Below are positions 11,902 through 26,160 of a stretch of 64,000 nucleotides of DNA, piece after piece; position 1 is the first letter of the stretch; the number at the start of each line of letters is the position of its first letter. Origin of the DNA: Schistocephalus solidus (Eukaryota > Platyhelminthes > Cestoda > Diphyllobothriidea > Diphyllobothriidae). The position numbers and the translations under genes were made by a program. The stretch is taken from the NCBI GenBank assembly GCA_017591395.1, contig WEDG01000326.1, forward strand, positions 248,001-312,000, read 5' to 3'. Under the pieces are notes generated by a model. It made no database searches, was not told where the DNA came from, and saw only the letters and a program-made list of their open reading frames with translations.

Positions 11902-12835
11902 AGTGTCTCCACGGTAGCGTTATCATCTGGAGCATGCAGGTCCTCCAGTTTCTCGGTTATTTGGTTGCTGAAATCAAAACAGTGAGCAGGCAAATTTAAT
12001 ATAAGAGTATTTAACTTACCTAGCGGCCTCTTACCTTGGGGCCTTCGTCGGGGTTGCAGTCGGAGCCTCATCTGGGAGATGACGAGGCGGTGATCTGTCC
12101 AACCATCGGCATCGCGGATCGCCTTGGTTACCAGCACGTCCTGTCGATCTCGCCTCCGGACGAGAACATAGTCCAGCAGATGCCAGCGCCGCGACCGAGG
12201 GTGCATCCACGTGGCCTTCTCCCGCGTCGGAAAGCGGAAGAAGGTGTTGGTCAGCAGGAGACGGTGTTCCGCACACGTGCGCAGAAGGAGGCCGTTATCG
12301 TTACACCTACCGAGACCGTGGGGACCCAGCACTCCCTGCCAGGCAGCGTGGTCCGTCCCGATGCGGGCATTGAAGTCACCAAGGACAATTAACTTATCCG
12401 CTTTCGGCACAGTCGCCAGCAGGGCGTGCAGGTCCTCGTAGAATTTGTCCTTCGCCGCATCAGAGCTCGTCATTGGGGGAGCGTAGGCGCTGATGATGAT
12501 GGCGAACTGGTCTCCCCGAAGAGGCAGGCGGAGGCTCATCAGGCGATCATTGATACCCTGCGGCAGACAGGGCAGACGTCCCACAATGTCGTTCCGGATG
12601 GCAAAGGCAACACCAGCGTCGCGTCGCTCTGCCTTTGACCGGCCGCTCCAGAAAAAGGTGTAGCCGGCCCCACCTCCTCCAGCTGACCCTGCTCAGAGAA
12701 TCGGGTCTAGCTGAGAGCAGCAATGTCCACCTTGTAGCGCGCCAGTTCCCGAGCGACTAGCGCCGTCCTCCGTTCCGGCCAGTTGCTCCTAGGATTGTCT
12801 AAAATGGAACAAACATTCCAGGCTGATAGTGTGAG
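11900..12835 (-). pseudogene. RTE-1 AP-like endonuclease domain (broken)
   Basis: The long part (12584-11905) shows [11 protein letters not shown], then [13 protein letters not shown], the catalytic motifs of the exonuclease-endonuclease-phosphatase fold that nicks target DNA. It ends in [17 protein letters not shown], which in related elements continues directly into the RT connector; here a frameshift near 11900 separates them. The start of the domain (about 12830-12585: RTALVARELARYKVDIAALS, then [11 protein letters not shown], then [12 protein letters not shown]) has a TAG stop where the family has the SETRF glutamate, plus one frame change. Confidence 0.85.
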
Positions 12836-12849
12836 TGAACTCACCCGAG

Positions 12850-13445
12850 CAGCCTGGAGGGTTTGGTGAGGGGGATTGGGACGGGGGGTAATGTTGTTTG
12901 TTTGAGATTTACGACCGCGTATTTTGCGATCTGCGAGCCGCGGCCGGCTGCAGAAGACGTGATAACCAGAATTTGTTTAGGGCACCTTTTCTAGCCACTT
13001 TCTCCGTGAGGAGGCAAGCAGTGCTGTCCCTAAATAGGGCTGCTCGGACATCCCAGACGGCTGCCGAACTCCACTATGGGTTATGGTTTTGTTTTAGTGG
13101 GAGAACGACCCGAGTTAGCCTGGGCTGCCTACGGGGTTGCTTTCGCCCCCACCATAGGACTTTTTGAGAGGGGGGAGGTGGGAAGTTTGGGAGTCAGACA
13201 TACCGGGTGTGGAGGCACACACAACACCGGAGACCCTCACCTGGTTTAGCCCGCCGGTCGTTACGGTTGCCCGGGGTGTGGCCGCTGGGAAGAACCCAAC
13301 TTCGAGGAGCCACAGGTGAGAGTTGGGTACCAGTTAGAGGCGGCCAAAGGAGCATTCAACACCTGTACGAGACAAATGGAGCGACCAAATGCAAGCTGTG
13401 TGGTGCTGCCCCTAACTAGTACCCCTACACCCCATACACACACAC
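12850..13445 (-). repeat. 5' leader of RTE-1
   Basis: Non-coding sequence upstream of the endonuclease. It is shared with the copy at 37000-37445: both contain the + strand landmark GGCTGCCGAACTCCACTATG (13060-13079 here) and a CCCCTAACT segment near the outer end. Shared sequence in two independent copies supports it as part of the element. It ends at a CA-rich stretch. Confidence 0.7.
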
Positions 13446-13520
13446 GCACGACAGTTTGACCGTCGTAGTCCGACGATGTCCACCGTATGCTCCATGGGAA
13501 AGTGGAGCAGGGACGGTGAG
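13446..13520 (-). repeat. Extra RTE 3'-end stub at the 5' end of RTE-1
   Basis: About 65 bp starting GTTTGACCGTCGTAGTCCGA match the extreme 3' end of the family (compare 8250-8315 and 15025-15090) in the same orientation as RTE-1. It directly abuts the 5' end of RTE-1, so the element is flanked by two like-oriented copies of its own 3' terminus. Confidence 0.7.
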
Positions 13521-13760
13521 ATTATCCTGTCGACTGAGTTCTTTAGGCATTATATTCTTTTGTACTTATCATGACTCACTAGAAATTCCATGTGGCGAAT
13601 CCTTGATAGTCTGAAAAAAGCACTCCATGCAAAAGTAAGCGTGATCCCCTGAGACGATTCGCCTGGATGTGTTATCCATCGTTTGCGACTGTGTTTCTCC
13701 TTTTTGCTTGCGGCGATGAATGATGCGTTGCGAATCGCCTCATACAATTTTCATTTATAG

Positions 13761-13898
13761 GTGCTGAAGCTCTACGCCTGGGAGCCCTCCTTTATTCGGG
13801 AGGTGAACGCAGTGCGGAACAAGGAGCTTGCCTACTTAAGGAAGTATGCTTACTTGGACTGCTGCATCTCTTTTGTCTTCAATTGTGCTCCAATTCTG
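13761..13898 (+). CDS. ABCC1: ABCC exon 3 (TMD1)
   Basis: 46 codons, phase 0/0, acceptor TAG at 13758-13760, donor GTAGGT at 13899. Encodes VLKLYAWEPSFIREV, the most conserved intracellular segment of MRP proteins, followed by the start of a membrane helix (ISFVFNCAPIL). Confidence 0.93.
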
Positions 13899-13958
13899 GT
13901 AGGTACCCTTCAGCGTTGTTTTTCAATGTTTCATTAACTTCTCCCTCCCCCCCTCCCT

Positions 13959-14120
<162 letters not shown>

Positions 14121-14394
14121 GCTCTCAGTGACTCGTGCTTCCTATTATTTAATTTGCGGTATCCATTTCGAAATTGAATATCGGTATGTTTGACTTAAGC
14201 AATCTTAAAGTTTCCTCTAGGTTTCGTCTTCGTAATTCCTATGCTCCGTGGTGGCCATAACGGCAGCCCCTCGACAGACAGTTACCTTTCTTTCTGAACA
14301 TTTGTGGTTACTCAGACGCCATGGACGTTCACTTAGAGTTGAAACTTCTGACAATGTTGCTGGGTGTTCTAAATGTACTTATCCATTTATTTAA

Positions 14395-14640
14395 GGTCTT
14401 TATTGCTTCATTCTTTGCACACTCTTAGGGCTGGCTGATGCCGCTGAGTAAACCAGAAACGGTCATTCCAGTCTCCCTTGTGTTTTTCAGTAGCGTTCTT
14501 CTGCTTATCATACTAGCCGTTGTGTGCATGTTTATGGGATCCGAGAGTGAGCTCCAAAGCACAACCAGGTGAGTATTTCCGGTAGCGTGTTCTTTGAGCA
14601 CCCCTCAACCGTTGTTAATATACCCGATCGCAAGACAAAT
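14395..14640 (+). repeat. SINE with hammerhead-like core (copy 2)
   Basis: Head degraded. Core at 14429-14473: GGCTGG, then CTGATGC (14435-14441, last base changed from A), GAAA at 14456-14459, ATT, CCAGTC. The 3' half (GAGAGTGAGCTCCAAAGCACA and TTAATATACCCGATCGCAAG) recurs in the copies at 14650 and 62975. Stands in direct tandem with copy 3. Confidence 0.8.
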
Positions 14641-14649
14641 ATCCGTGGC

Positions 14650-14935
14650 TCAATTTTTAGGGCATTGAACTTTTAACCAACAGGTTGCGGTTTCGAGCCT
14701 CGGGGGTTGCACATCCTGGGATCGCCTATTTCTGGCCGATGAAGGCTAATAAGCAGGAAATGGCCATTCCAGTCCCCCCTTGTCCTTGTCGGATATGTCA
14801 TTCTGCTTATAATATACTAGCCACTGAGTGGTGTACCCCTCGATTGAGGCCCAAAGCACAACGGTTCGAGTGAGCCTACTAACTTGTTTCGTTAGCATTC
14901 CTCGACCCTTGCCAATGTGTATATATGCTAATATC
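14650..14935 (+). repeat. SINE with tRNA-like head and hammerhead-like core (copy 3)
   Basis: The head (14660-14705) has a tRNA-like anticodon arm (TTAACCAAC) and a B-box-like GGTTTCGAGCC, the internal RNA polymerase III promoter element. The core at 14731-14774 reads CTGG, CCGATGA, a GCT-AATA-AGC hairpin, GAAA, TGGCCATT, CCAGTC. The tail resembles copy 2. Confidence 0.8.
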
Positions 14936-15019
14936 TGTAGTAAAAAAACACAATCCAGATGCCATCCCAACAGCTAGCCCTGCTTGCACACTATTTTAGG
15001 CTACATGGAAGCTTACTCC

Positions 15020-16705
15020 ACAACATACGGCAGTTCGACCGTCGATTTCGACGATGTCCACCGTATGCTCCATGGAAGGGTGGAGCAGGGACGGTGACTT
15101 GCGCGTGAATTAGTTTTTAAGTGATAGTAGCCTTGCGCTACAGCTACCGCACTCTCTCCTCCTCCCCACCTGAGCCCGGTGTCAAGACAGAGTCAAGAAG
15201 ACCGGAGATGGGAGAGGGCGCAGGTGGCTGGCGCGGCCGGAGCCGCCCTGGGCGTGCCACCACATCTGGCTCGGATCCCACGGAGTGGGAGTGCCATAAA
15301 GGCCACATTAAGAAGGAACCATTGCAACCTGACTCTCAGTCCGCCAGTCAGCCACTCCACACAAAACACACATTGGGCTGACCACGCGGTCCGAGTTATC
15401 CCGTCAGTTGGCAACCTTCCAACCCACGGCTTTTAGCGCATCGTGATAGTTTCAAGCGCGTCAGATTGTTTATAGTGAGGAAAATACGCTGAGCTGTCGA
15501 CCTTACTCTCTCCCCCACCCCCACAATCAGACCACTGTCTGAGCCGGTCAGTTGTCTGATGCGGAAGCGGGCGCAGCTGCTGGTGACCTCGTCTACGTGT
15601 ACTATGTACACGACCTGGCCCCCCAAACACAAACACCAGGATTTCACACAACAGGGGGTTGAACGGCTTACATCTCACATGTGTGAGATAGCCAGAGATC
15701 ACGTTAAGAAGGAGCCATCGCAGCCTGACTCTCAGACCACCAGTCAGCCACTCCACACAACACACATTGGACTAACTGCGAGTTCTGAGTGTAATTGTCA
15801 GTTGGCAACCTTCCAACCGCGGCACTGAACGTTACCGCACTCTCTTCTCCTTCCCCACCTGAGCCCGGTCTCATGACACATTCAAGAAGACCGGAGATGG
15901 GAGAGGGCACAGGTGGCTGGCGCGGCCGGAGCCGCCCCTGGGCGTGCCACCACACCTGGCTCGGATCCCACAGAGTGGGGGTGCCATAAAGACCACATTA
16001 AGAAGGAGCCATTGCAGCCTGACTCTCAGTCCGCCAGTCAGCCACTCCACACAAAACACACATTGGGCTGACCCCGCGGTCCGAGTTATCCCGTCAGTTG
16101 GCAACCTTCCAAGCCACGGCTTTTAGCGCACCGTGATAGTTTCAAGCGCGTCAGATTGTTTATAGTGAGGAATATGCGCTGAGCTGTCGACCTCACTCTC
16201 TCCCCACCCCACAGTCAGACTACTGTCCGAGCCGGTCAGTTGCCTGATGTGGGAGTGGGCGCATTGGCTGACGGATCGGCGTACCCGTCTTCGCGCGCCA
16301 CAGCGCGACCTGGCCCCATAACGCACACACCAGGATTCACAAACTCAGGGGATATGGAGCAGCCATCGCCGTCTGACTCCCAGTCAACTGGTCAGCCACT
16401 CGACACACACAGCACATACACTGAGCCGACGGCGTGGTCTGGTGGAAGCGTCAGATTGGCAGACTTCCCAGCCACGGTGTCTAGGAAACCGTGATATACT
16501 CTGGTAAATGGTGATTGTGAGGGTGTTGCCGATGTATTGGTGTAGGTAGTGTGCGCTGATGTAGCTTAGCCTCTGGTGGTTTACCGGAGGTTGTCGTGGA
16601 GGCGCATGTGTCCTAATAGGCCCATGCGGTGTGTAAATGTGCGGGAGCAGTGAGGGCAGTGAAGGCGGGCGCGTCGACTGTATGTCTGAGCCCCAGGCAT
16701 ACGCA
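15020..16705 (-). mobile_element. 5'-truncated RTE copy with duplicated 3'-UTR module (RTE-2)
   Basis: Keeps only the last zinc finger (about 16580-16705, matching 9110-9235) and an enlarged 3' UTR. The UTR contains two like-oriented modules starting GCACTCTC at 15149 and 15837, a period of 688 bp, where RTE-1 has one. The 5' truncation is at about 16700, where the match to RTE-1 stops after GAGCCCCAGGCA. CATACG occurs on both sides of the insertion and could be a 6-bp target-site duplication. Confidence 0.8.
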
Positions 16706-18277
16706 TACAAGAGGACACTTTATAACCCACCAGACAACTGTTATAGAAAGCATGCTATCCTTGTTGCAAGTCCTTTATGTCGAAGGAAAGATCACATGTT
16801 ATCTTATGCTCAGCTTACTCAAGTGATAAGCATGTCCTTCGGCGTAGCCTAGTATTGTTTCGTGCAAAAAGGATCGACCCTCAGTTTCAAGGTCAGGTCA
16901 AGAAGTCCAATTTAGGTGGGTAAGGGCGAAACAATAAAGGTAGAGGAAAACAAGAACATAGGTCTGATAGAAGTTTACAGTAAACGTGATGAATTTACAA
17001 AGTTGTTCGGCGGAATAGGATAGTTAGCCTGTACCTGTTTAAACAGTGATGTGTTGGTTTATATATCGGCACAGTTTGCCCACTGTTCATCGATTTTTAT
17101 TTAAATGCCAGCTCTTTTAAATTCTATTATTTAAATACACACTTTTTCTGGCTTTCTGTGTCTGGGCGCTGTCGAATAGTGAAGCCTTCCTTTTTGACCA
17201 AAAGAGAGTAATCTGAGAAACTGAAGTTGCTCACCGAAACAGATTTTTACTGTTGTTGAAGTTTCGCCGAGCTTGTTGGGTTTACCATTCTCAAAGCGTT
17301 TAATGCCGAAAACAGAACAGACCGTCAACTGACTGACCGAACTAGTTGGTTTTGAACTGATCGATTTTTCATTTTTCGTTGTCTCGACTTTTGACGGATA
17401 TTTTTCGGGGTTGACGGTCGCTGACGTTACGCATCGTCTGGTCGCTAGAGAATACAAGTGAATCTACCTCTTCTTTGTGTGGGTTGGTCGTGGGGCCGTG
17501 TTCACCCGGATTTCTTAAGTTTGGTGTGAACATATTGTCCTATTCTTTATGTCTGTTGTAGCGCGGGAATGTCTATATGTTCTGGTGAGCAATTAAACTT
17601 TCTCAGATTATCACCCCGGAACTCTCACTTTCGCAAAAGAGGATGGCTTATTGCAGAACATGTCAAAAAGTGATCTTTATGCTGCTCATTCGGTAAAAAC
17701 TGAGTAGGATTGGCAGAGAAATTTTTCGGGTGGTTACTCTAAGTCTAATTGAATTTCCAGGCCAGTATTGACGGCACTAGCGGGTGACCCAGTACCTCAG
17801 TCTACCGTCAGAGATGTTGCAATACATAAATTCGACTTGGAGTCAATCAACAGATTTTCAAGCTCTACCTAGTACTGCTCAGTCAGGATGGGGTACGTAC
17901 CTCAACTATGTTCCACCCAGTTGGCTCATATCAATTGGCCTCTTCAACATCCCGAGATACTATTTTTGATACCACAACTCGCATGTACAAATAGGGGATT
18001 CAAAGGTAACTCACCTATATCTCCCTCAAATATACTGATACTGATACTGACTATTTGGCTTTATTAGTAACGTCGGATTGTTCCATTGAGTGCAGTAGCT
18101 CATTTTATCTTGGATTTCTGTTGCGTCTTTTTCTAGTGTCAAATGTCATATCAGACTGCCCTATAAATTTCCTATATCCCCTGCCGAACTGGGTGTAAAC
18201 TGCAATGCCATTCAGTTTTTTTCATCAAGTTCCGAGTTAACTGTATGTGCACAAGTAATCTTATTCCTATTTACTAG
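16706..18277 (+). other. ABCC intron, right part
   Basis: No recognised exon, repeat or RNA gene. AT-rich, ending in the TAG acceptor at 18275-18277. Confidence 0.5.
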
Positions 18278-20755
<2,478 letters not shown>

Positions 20756-20907
20756 GCCTATGTCTCCATCCGTCGTTTAACGAACTTTCTGCTTAATTCT
20801 GAACTTGACTTGCTTGCCGTGAGTCATGAGGAGACGCCGGGAGTTGCTGCCGTAATCGAACATGGTACTTTCTCCTGGGAATCGGACTCGGAACCATTTA
20901 TCCAAAA
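20756..20907 (+). CDS. ABCC1: ABCC exon 5 (TMD1-NBD1 linker)
   Basis: 50 codons plus 2 bases, acceptor CAG at 20753-20755, donor GTAAGC at 20908. Encodes AYVSIRRLTNFLLNSELD, then IEHGTFSWESD, the conserved strand that carries the aromatic residue stacking on the ATP adenine in NBD1. Confidence 0.92.
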
Positions 20908-23181
20908 GTAAGCTATGATGCTTCGTTAACCGAACATGTCTGACCTGTTTTTACTATCATCGTTTACACCGAAGCTGCTCAGTCTAACAGTTTATTTAAT
21001 TTTATTAAAATTATTATTATAACGGAGCATTTGATAAATGTTTGGTTGGCGCAGGCCAAGCTTGCTCATCATGAGTAAATAAAGTTGCTAAGTCAGAATG
21101 GCATGGGAAGATAGCACTTAAGTAAATATCGACAAAATTGATACGCTGGAACACTTATGTGTGTCTACGGATATCCAGACTTGGAGTGTTCAAGCAGTGT
21201 TTAAGGCAGTAAAAATAGGTAAAATAACAACGTAAAGATAATAATACACCAATGAATTTCAAGACGGCTTTTCTTGATTACCACAGTCCAGATCTAATGT
21301 TGGCAGCGCAGTAATGATTATCTTTGGTAATTGCCCCGTTACCATCCGTTCTCGAAAGCATTTCTTGTCCCCTAAAATACGCCGCGGATAGTGGTGACTC
21401 ACTTTCTGTCCTCTGGCCTAAATATGGTCCAGAATCCCTGGGGAAGCAGTTATTTTTCTCCTATTCTTCTTAGTGTTTCTCACCTTCGAAGCCATCGTCT
21501 GTATTGGTACTAGTCCTTGCTGGTGGCTTTATACAGTCAACTAATCGGTTATGAAAAAGTTTCAATAGAAAAACTGTACGCTTAAAACAGTCAGCTACTA
21601 CTTCAATTATAAGTTCATTTCTGATTTTTCTCTGGTTTTAATATTTAACTTTTGTCAATTACTCACCCACTAATAACATTGCATACTCTGTATTTCCGAA
21701 AGAGCTGGGCAAAATTACAGTAAACTCACAATTTTTTGTGTCTGACATATGATGCGAAAACGTTTGTCTATTTCCGAGCTAATTTGAAAACATTGGTGTA
21801 TTAAAACAACTTTGAGGCTCTCTGGTGGGTGAAAACATCACGGTGGATCGAGCAGAACGAGTAGCATCGACGTTGTAAGCTTTATAATGGCTCGCATAAA
21901 CGCAAGTGCGTCTTTTCCTGCCAGCATCAGTCTGTCCAAGACAACCAAATTAAAAGATCACTCGGTGCTAATGTTACCCCCTCCCCCGTGTTTCGGACGT
22001 TTCATCTTGACAACTTCGCGTCACGGTTTGCCTTTGATCAAATGAGGTCTAAAAGAAAACTGATAGACCGTTTCTTTTTCTTGCCAATCAGTCATAGCGC
22101 GAGCTCCGCACCGAAGAGAACTGGAGCGCTTACAACCTGGATTTTAGGCATTTTGGCTTTGGTAGGATCTCCGGGCTACTGAGTGGAACTCAACTCCTGG
22201 AGCTGTGTAATAATGGGCCCGTATTTCTCGTGGAAAATTACACCTGTTTATTGCAGCTGAGGTAATTGTCAGCTTATTAATTTCAATCTGACACGTCCTT
22301 AAAGATGATACTGCTTGGTCAATCGTGAGGTTCTTGTGCTGCCCAAGGAAGCACATCTTTTCTCAGCAGGAAGGCAATACTGATTGACAGTGATCGATTG
22401 TTCCACCTGTTCTCTAGTAAGAACAAATTAATAAATGGTGATCCTTCTGTCCGTATTTTTTTCTTAGTCCAATACTGGTGAGCGTCGGTCATCTGTGGCG
22501 TTGCCTGTTCCATTGTAGTCGTGCAAATCCTCATGAACTGGCCAAAGCGAATGCATTCGTTACTTACGCTCGATCTACGCATTTTAACTTAATAGCCAGT
22601 TGAATTCATTTTCAACCAAAATCGTTAAAGTTACAGTTATAATTTCTCAAAGGGGGAAAAGAACAGATAGAGGGGTCAAGCGTTTATCGCTGAGAGTAAT
22701 TTTCAGTCCAGAAGCGAGTGAACCATTAAAACATTTCAACGTATTTTTGAAAGTGACTTTTAGTGAGGAGCCTCATACTTATCACACCATTCAATTCTAG
22801 CACCTACTACCCAAACAATTTTCTCATGCCTAATGTTTTATCAAACATTTAAGACACTTGGTTAGGCTTCTTATATCTCTACCGTTGGTTGCGAAGAGTT
22901 GTCGTGGGCTGAGAAGGTAGTCGCATTTGTTTTCGTTTTAGGATGGGTGTACTGAATTACTTCAGTAGCAAAGGGAATCGCTTGTGTGTATTACTTTGCT
23001 GTGCTTCTTTATCAGTTTTCCTATGCACATACGTCTACTGATGATACAGAAACAGACTTCCCCCCTTCTTTCACTATCTTCTGTTTTGGGACCGATTATT
23101 TGGTGCTTTTTGATTTACTCGCACTGTTCTTGCACCTGTTAGTTCATAATCACTTCTCTCCCCCCATAATAAAAACATCAG
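20908..23181 (+). other. ABCC intron
   Basis: 2.3 kb, AT-rich, no recognised element. Confidence 0.6.
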
Positions 23182-23308
23182 CATGACCATCTACTTCCCC
23201 GAGGGACAGTCTACCGCCATCGTTGGCCGAGTGGGTTCAGGCAAATCCAGCCTTCTGAATGCTTTGCTCGGCAATATGGAGCGCATTTCAGGCCGTGTGA
23301 ACATCAAG
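23182..23308 (+). CDS. ABCC1: ABCC exon 6 (NBD1 Walker A)
   Basis: 127 bp. The first base completes an Asn codon from exon 5. Encodes [20 protein letters not shown] and then [13 protein letters not shown], with the Walker A P-loop GRVGSGKSS that binds the ATP phosphates. Donor GTGAGT at 23309. Confidence 0.95.
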
Positions 23309-25336
23309 GTGAGTCCGTCCCTAAGACCTTTGGCAATGAGGCGCATCTAGCATGGGCTTATGCTACGTTAATTCTGCTTGACATAGTCGATTTCTTGGGT
23401 CATTGCTGAGCCCCATGAAGCCATCGTGAACAAAAGACGGAAAACGATAATTTGTGCGGACTTGCCCCCACCAACCCGGCATCATTTAAACACTGAAATG
23501 TCGCATTTGCTCATCGGTCGCTTCCGATCGCTGCACTGGACTCCTACTTCGTCTCTCTTAAGGAACTAATATGAACACGTTTTCGGGAGTTATTCGGTCA
23601 ATTTTGGTGTTTAAATATACTCAAGGTTGGACTTTTAAGCTTAGCTGCGAAACAGGTCGCATTTTGTTTTTTTTTATTGTTTTTTATGCGCTTTGGAATT
23701 TAATTTTTCTGGTGCATATAGTTTGCTCCTAAAAACACTCAGTCCTCTCTTGGGATCATAAAACTCCCAAAGTCTTCTTGACTCTGCAGCATGTTAAATT
23801 CCTCCGGAATCTTCAGCGTGTCCTCTTGAACCGTGTAATTGCTGTCGAATACCCTTTTCACTGAAAATTGCTCCAGGTTTGGATCCCTTTGTCTCTTGGG
23901 TAATCTATGTGGTCAGATTTCGACTGTTTTCCCGAGGTGGGATCTACTTATTGAACATCTCATTAGGAGCCTCTTTCTTCTCCATTCTGACACTTTCTCT
24001 GTTCTCCACAGAGAAACTTCTTCGCGATAAGTTTACAGTCAGACACCAAGGAAGCTGAAATGGCTGGCTTTTATTCATTTGCCTTCATCAGATCATCATA
24101 TATTGATGCAAGGCCTGTAGGACATAAACTTCAAAATCGGGTTGGTTTACTTGGTCATTGTATTGAATTCTCGTGCAATTGCGACGCGCAATCAAACAAT
24201 GTCGACTGTGATGGAAAATATCGATAGGTCCATGAGAATAGATTTCACATTTCTATGCCGAATGCAACTTAAGATAGATCGGGCGTTTTAGTTTTCCTTG
24301 AAGCTCCTTACTGGATTCCTTGCAGACAAGCGTTTTTTAACTGTGTTTTTTTGTCGCACCCTTGTTTGTTTGGTCTAAAAGTCTTTCGACTAGTCCCTGA
24401 ACTTTGACCACCTGAAAGGACTGTAGCCTCAGGCTCCACGATAAGACCATACAGAAAAACGTTACTGACAAAGACAAGGTAAGCTAGAATGACCATTTCT
24501 GACTTATTATCCATCATCAGTCAGCCATACTCGAACGCAGGTTTTGCCCCACCTGAAGGCGAAACCCTTGAGCCGTTACTTAGAATTTCAACGCTTTAAC
24601 CACTTAATCACGGACTCGTTGTCGTACCAGTTGCGATTGGAAATATCAGCATTGTTGGATGGACGGTCACTGATCGGTTACCGGACCCACTCTTCATTTT
24701 CTCTACCTTTTATGCGACTGCTGACGGGGTTTGAGAGCGAGCCCCAAGGTAGAACGAGACGAGTGGGTCTGGTACCTGATTGGTGAGTATCCTTAGTCCT
24801 TTTCAATCTCGCACCAAACAGATGTCAGTCACCTCAGTGGGATTTACATCTACCACAGTCGATGCTGAATGAATGTTAGCTGCTGATTCAGCCTATCCTC
24901 CTGATTCATGTAAACGCACCCTGAAGGTGAATTCAATCGTTTAGCAGGAAGCTTTTTTGTACACCTTTGCACACTATATTTCAACCTACGTTAGAACTAC
25001 ATTGAAAAATCACCAAAATTGGGTACTAGTTATGTTTAATCGCTCTATCTCTCTCCATGTGTGTACGTTCATTAGCGGCTGGCTTCTCCAAGGCACTCCT
25101 CTATAATTCTGCAAACAATAGCCTTCCGAATGGAAGATAGTCTAAGAGATGGCTTTGGATTTTCAATTGCATTTATGAGTACTTGTATGGTGGGTCAGAT
25201 ACTGATACATTTGGCAAAAGATTATTTTAGATCAACTCGGTGTTTGCATTCTACCCAATTCATCCTTTCAGTGTGCTGATGCGTCATTATCTCCTATGGT
25301 GTTTCATTTTAAATTTTCCAATTTACTTTTATGTAG
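23309..25336 (+). other. ABCC intron with a SINE fragment
   Basis: 2.0 kb. Near 24700-24785 a stretch (GGTTTGAGAGCGAGCCCCAA and following) resembles the 3' half of the SINE at 62975. Otherwise nothing recognised. Confidence 0.5.
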
Positions 25337-25553
25337 GGAAGCATAGCTTACGTTGCCCAACAGGCCTGGATATTCAACGGGACTCTGCGCGACAACATTC
25401 TCTTTCACAAGCCCTTTGATGCAGAGCGGTACGAGCGCATTCTTTCTGCCTGCGCCCTGCAACAGGATCTTACCATTCTTCCCTCTGGGAGATCTCACTT
25501 TGATTGGAGACAAGGGCATAAACCTGTCTGGCGGCCAGAAAACAGCGCATCAG
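25337..25553 (+). CDS. ABCC1: ABCC exon 7 (NBD1 Q-loop and signature; two frameshifts)
   Basis: Acceptor TAG at 25334-25336, donor GTACTG at 25554. Encodes the Q-loop ([19 protein letters not shown]) and the ABC signature LSGGQ. Two extra bases break the frame: one at about 25488-25490 (between LPSG and DLTLIG) and one in the A run at 25539-25542 (between GGQK and QR). Without them the exon is 215 bp and exits in phase 2, as exon 8 needs. Assembly error or true damage cannot be told apart here. Confidence 0.88.
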
Positions 25554-25636
25554 GTACTGCCCTCTGCCTCGCAACAGTCAACCCTTGTGCCGATTTGTAA
25601 TTTGGAATGATGTCATATGTTCTGTTTCGATCGTAG

Positions 25637-26160
25637 TATTGCTCGCGCCTGCTACTCCGAGGCTGATGTCTACCTCTTTGACGATCCGCTCGCGGCAGTT
25701 GACGCCGAAGTAGCCAGTCACCTGCTACGCGAGGTGCTTGGCCGACACGGTCTCCTCGCCAAGAAAACGAGAATCATTGCCACGCACCATCCAAAACTCA
25801 TCCAGAATGCTGACCAAATCGCCATGCTTGAGGCAGGCCGTTTAGTGGAATACGGCACCTACTCCAAGCTGACTCAGTCCCGCAACAGTCGTCTAAATGT
25901 GTTTCTCATAAGTCGGGAGGCCGAAGAGGTTGAAGAGGCGGGGATGGGTTCAGAAGTAACAACACTAAATCCACATATGACAGTAGGCTCCAGCCTGCGC
26001 AGTAACCATTCCATTGTGAACCCTCCGCCAACGCAGCGTTCTAGGAGTTTAAGCAAGTCGTCAACTGATTGGCTTACTTACTCGCGGTCGAGGGGCAGTT
26101 CGGAGTCGAAGTGGATGCCCGAGAAACTATTGAATTGCCCGCCAGCTGATCTTGTTGAAA
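25637..26160 (+). CDS. ABCC1: ABCC exon 8 (NBD1 Walker B, H-loop, linker)
   Basis: The intron before it is only 83 bp. Encodes IARACYSEADVYLFDDPLAA and then VDAEV: Walker B ends in Asp-Asp, not Asp-Glu, as in NBD1 of MRP proteins, where this site hydrolyses ATP poorly. RIIATHHPKLI holds the switch histidine. The second half is a Ser/Glu-rich linker (QRSRSLSKSSTDW) that in this family carries phosphorylation sites. Exits in phase 1, donor GTGAGT. Confidence 0.93.

Larger units (their letters stand above)
8230..13445 (-). mobile_element. RTE-like non-LTR retrotransposon, near full length (copy RTE-1)
   Basis: Minus-strand element in the 9.3-kb ABCC intron. In its own order: 5' leader (about 13445-12850), apurinic endonuclease (about 12830-11900), reverse transcriptase (11901 down to about 9750), C-terminal C2H2 zinc fingers (9715-9111), and a long 3' UTR (9110-8230). 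Fused endonuclease and RT is the RTE plan; the zinc fingers behind the RT are unusual. Coding is broken by a stop and frameshift in the endonuclease, a frameshift at the endonuclease/RT junction near 11900, and two frame changes in the zinc-finger part. The 2.5-kb RT frame itself is open, which suggests a fairly recent insertion. Related truncated copies lie at 372, 15020, 26585, 30185 and 35085. Confidence 0.88.
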
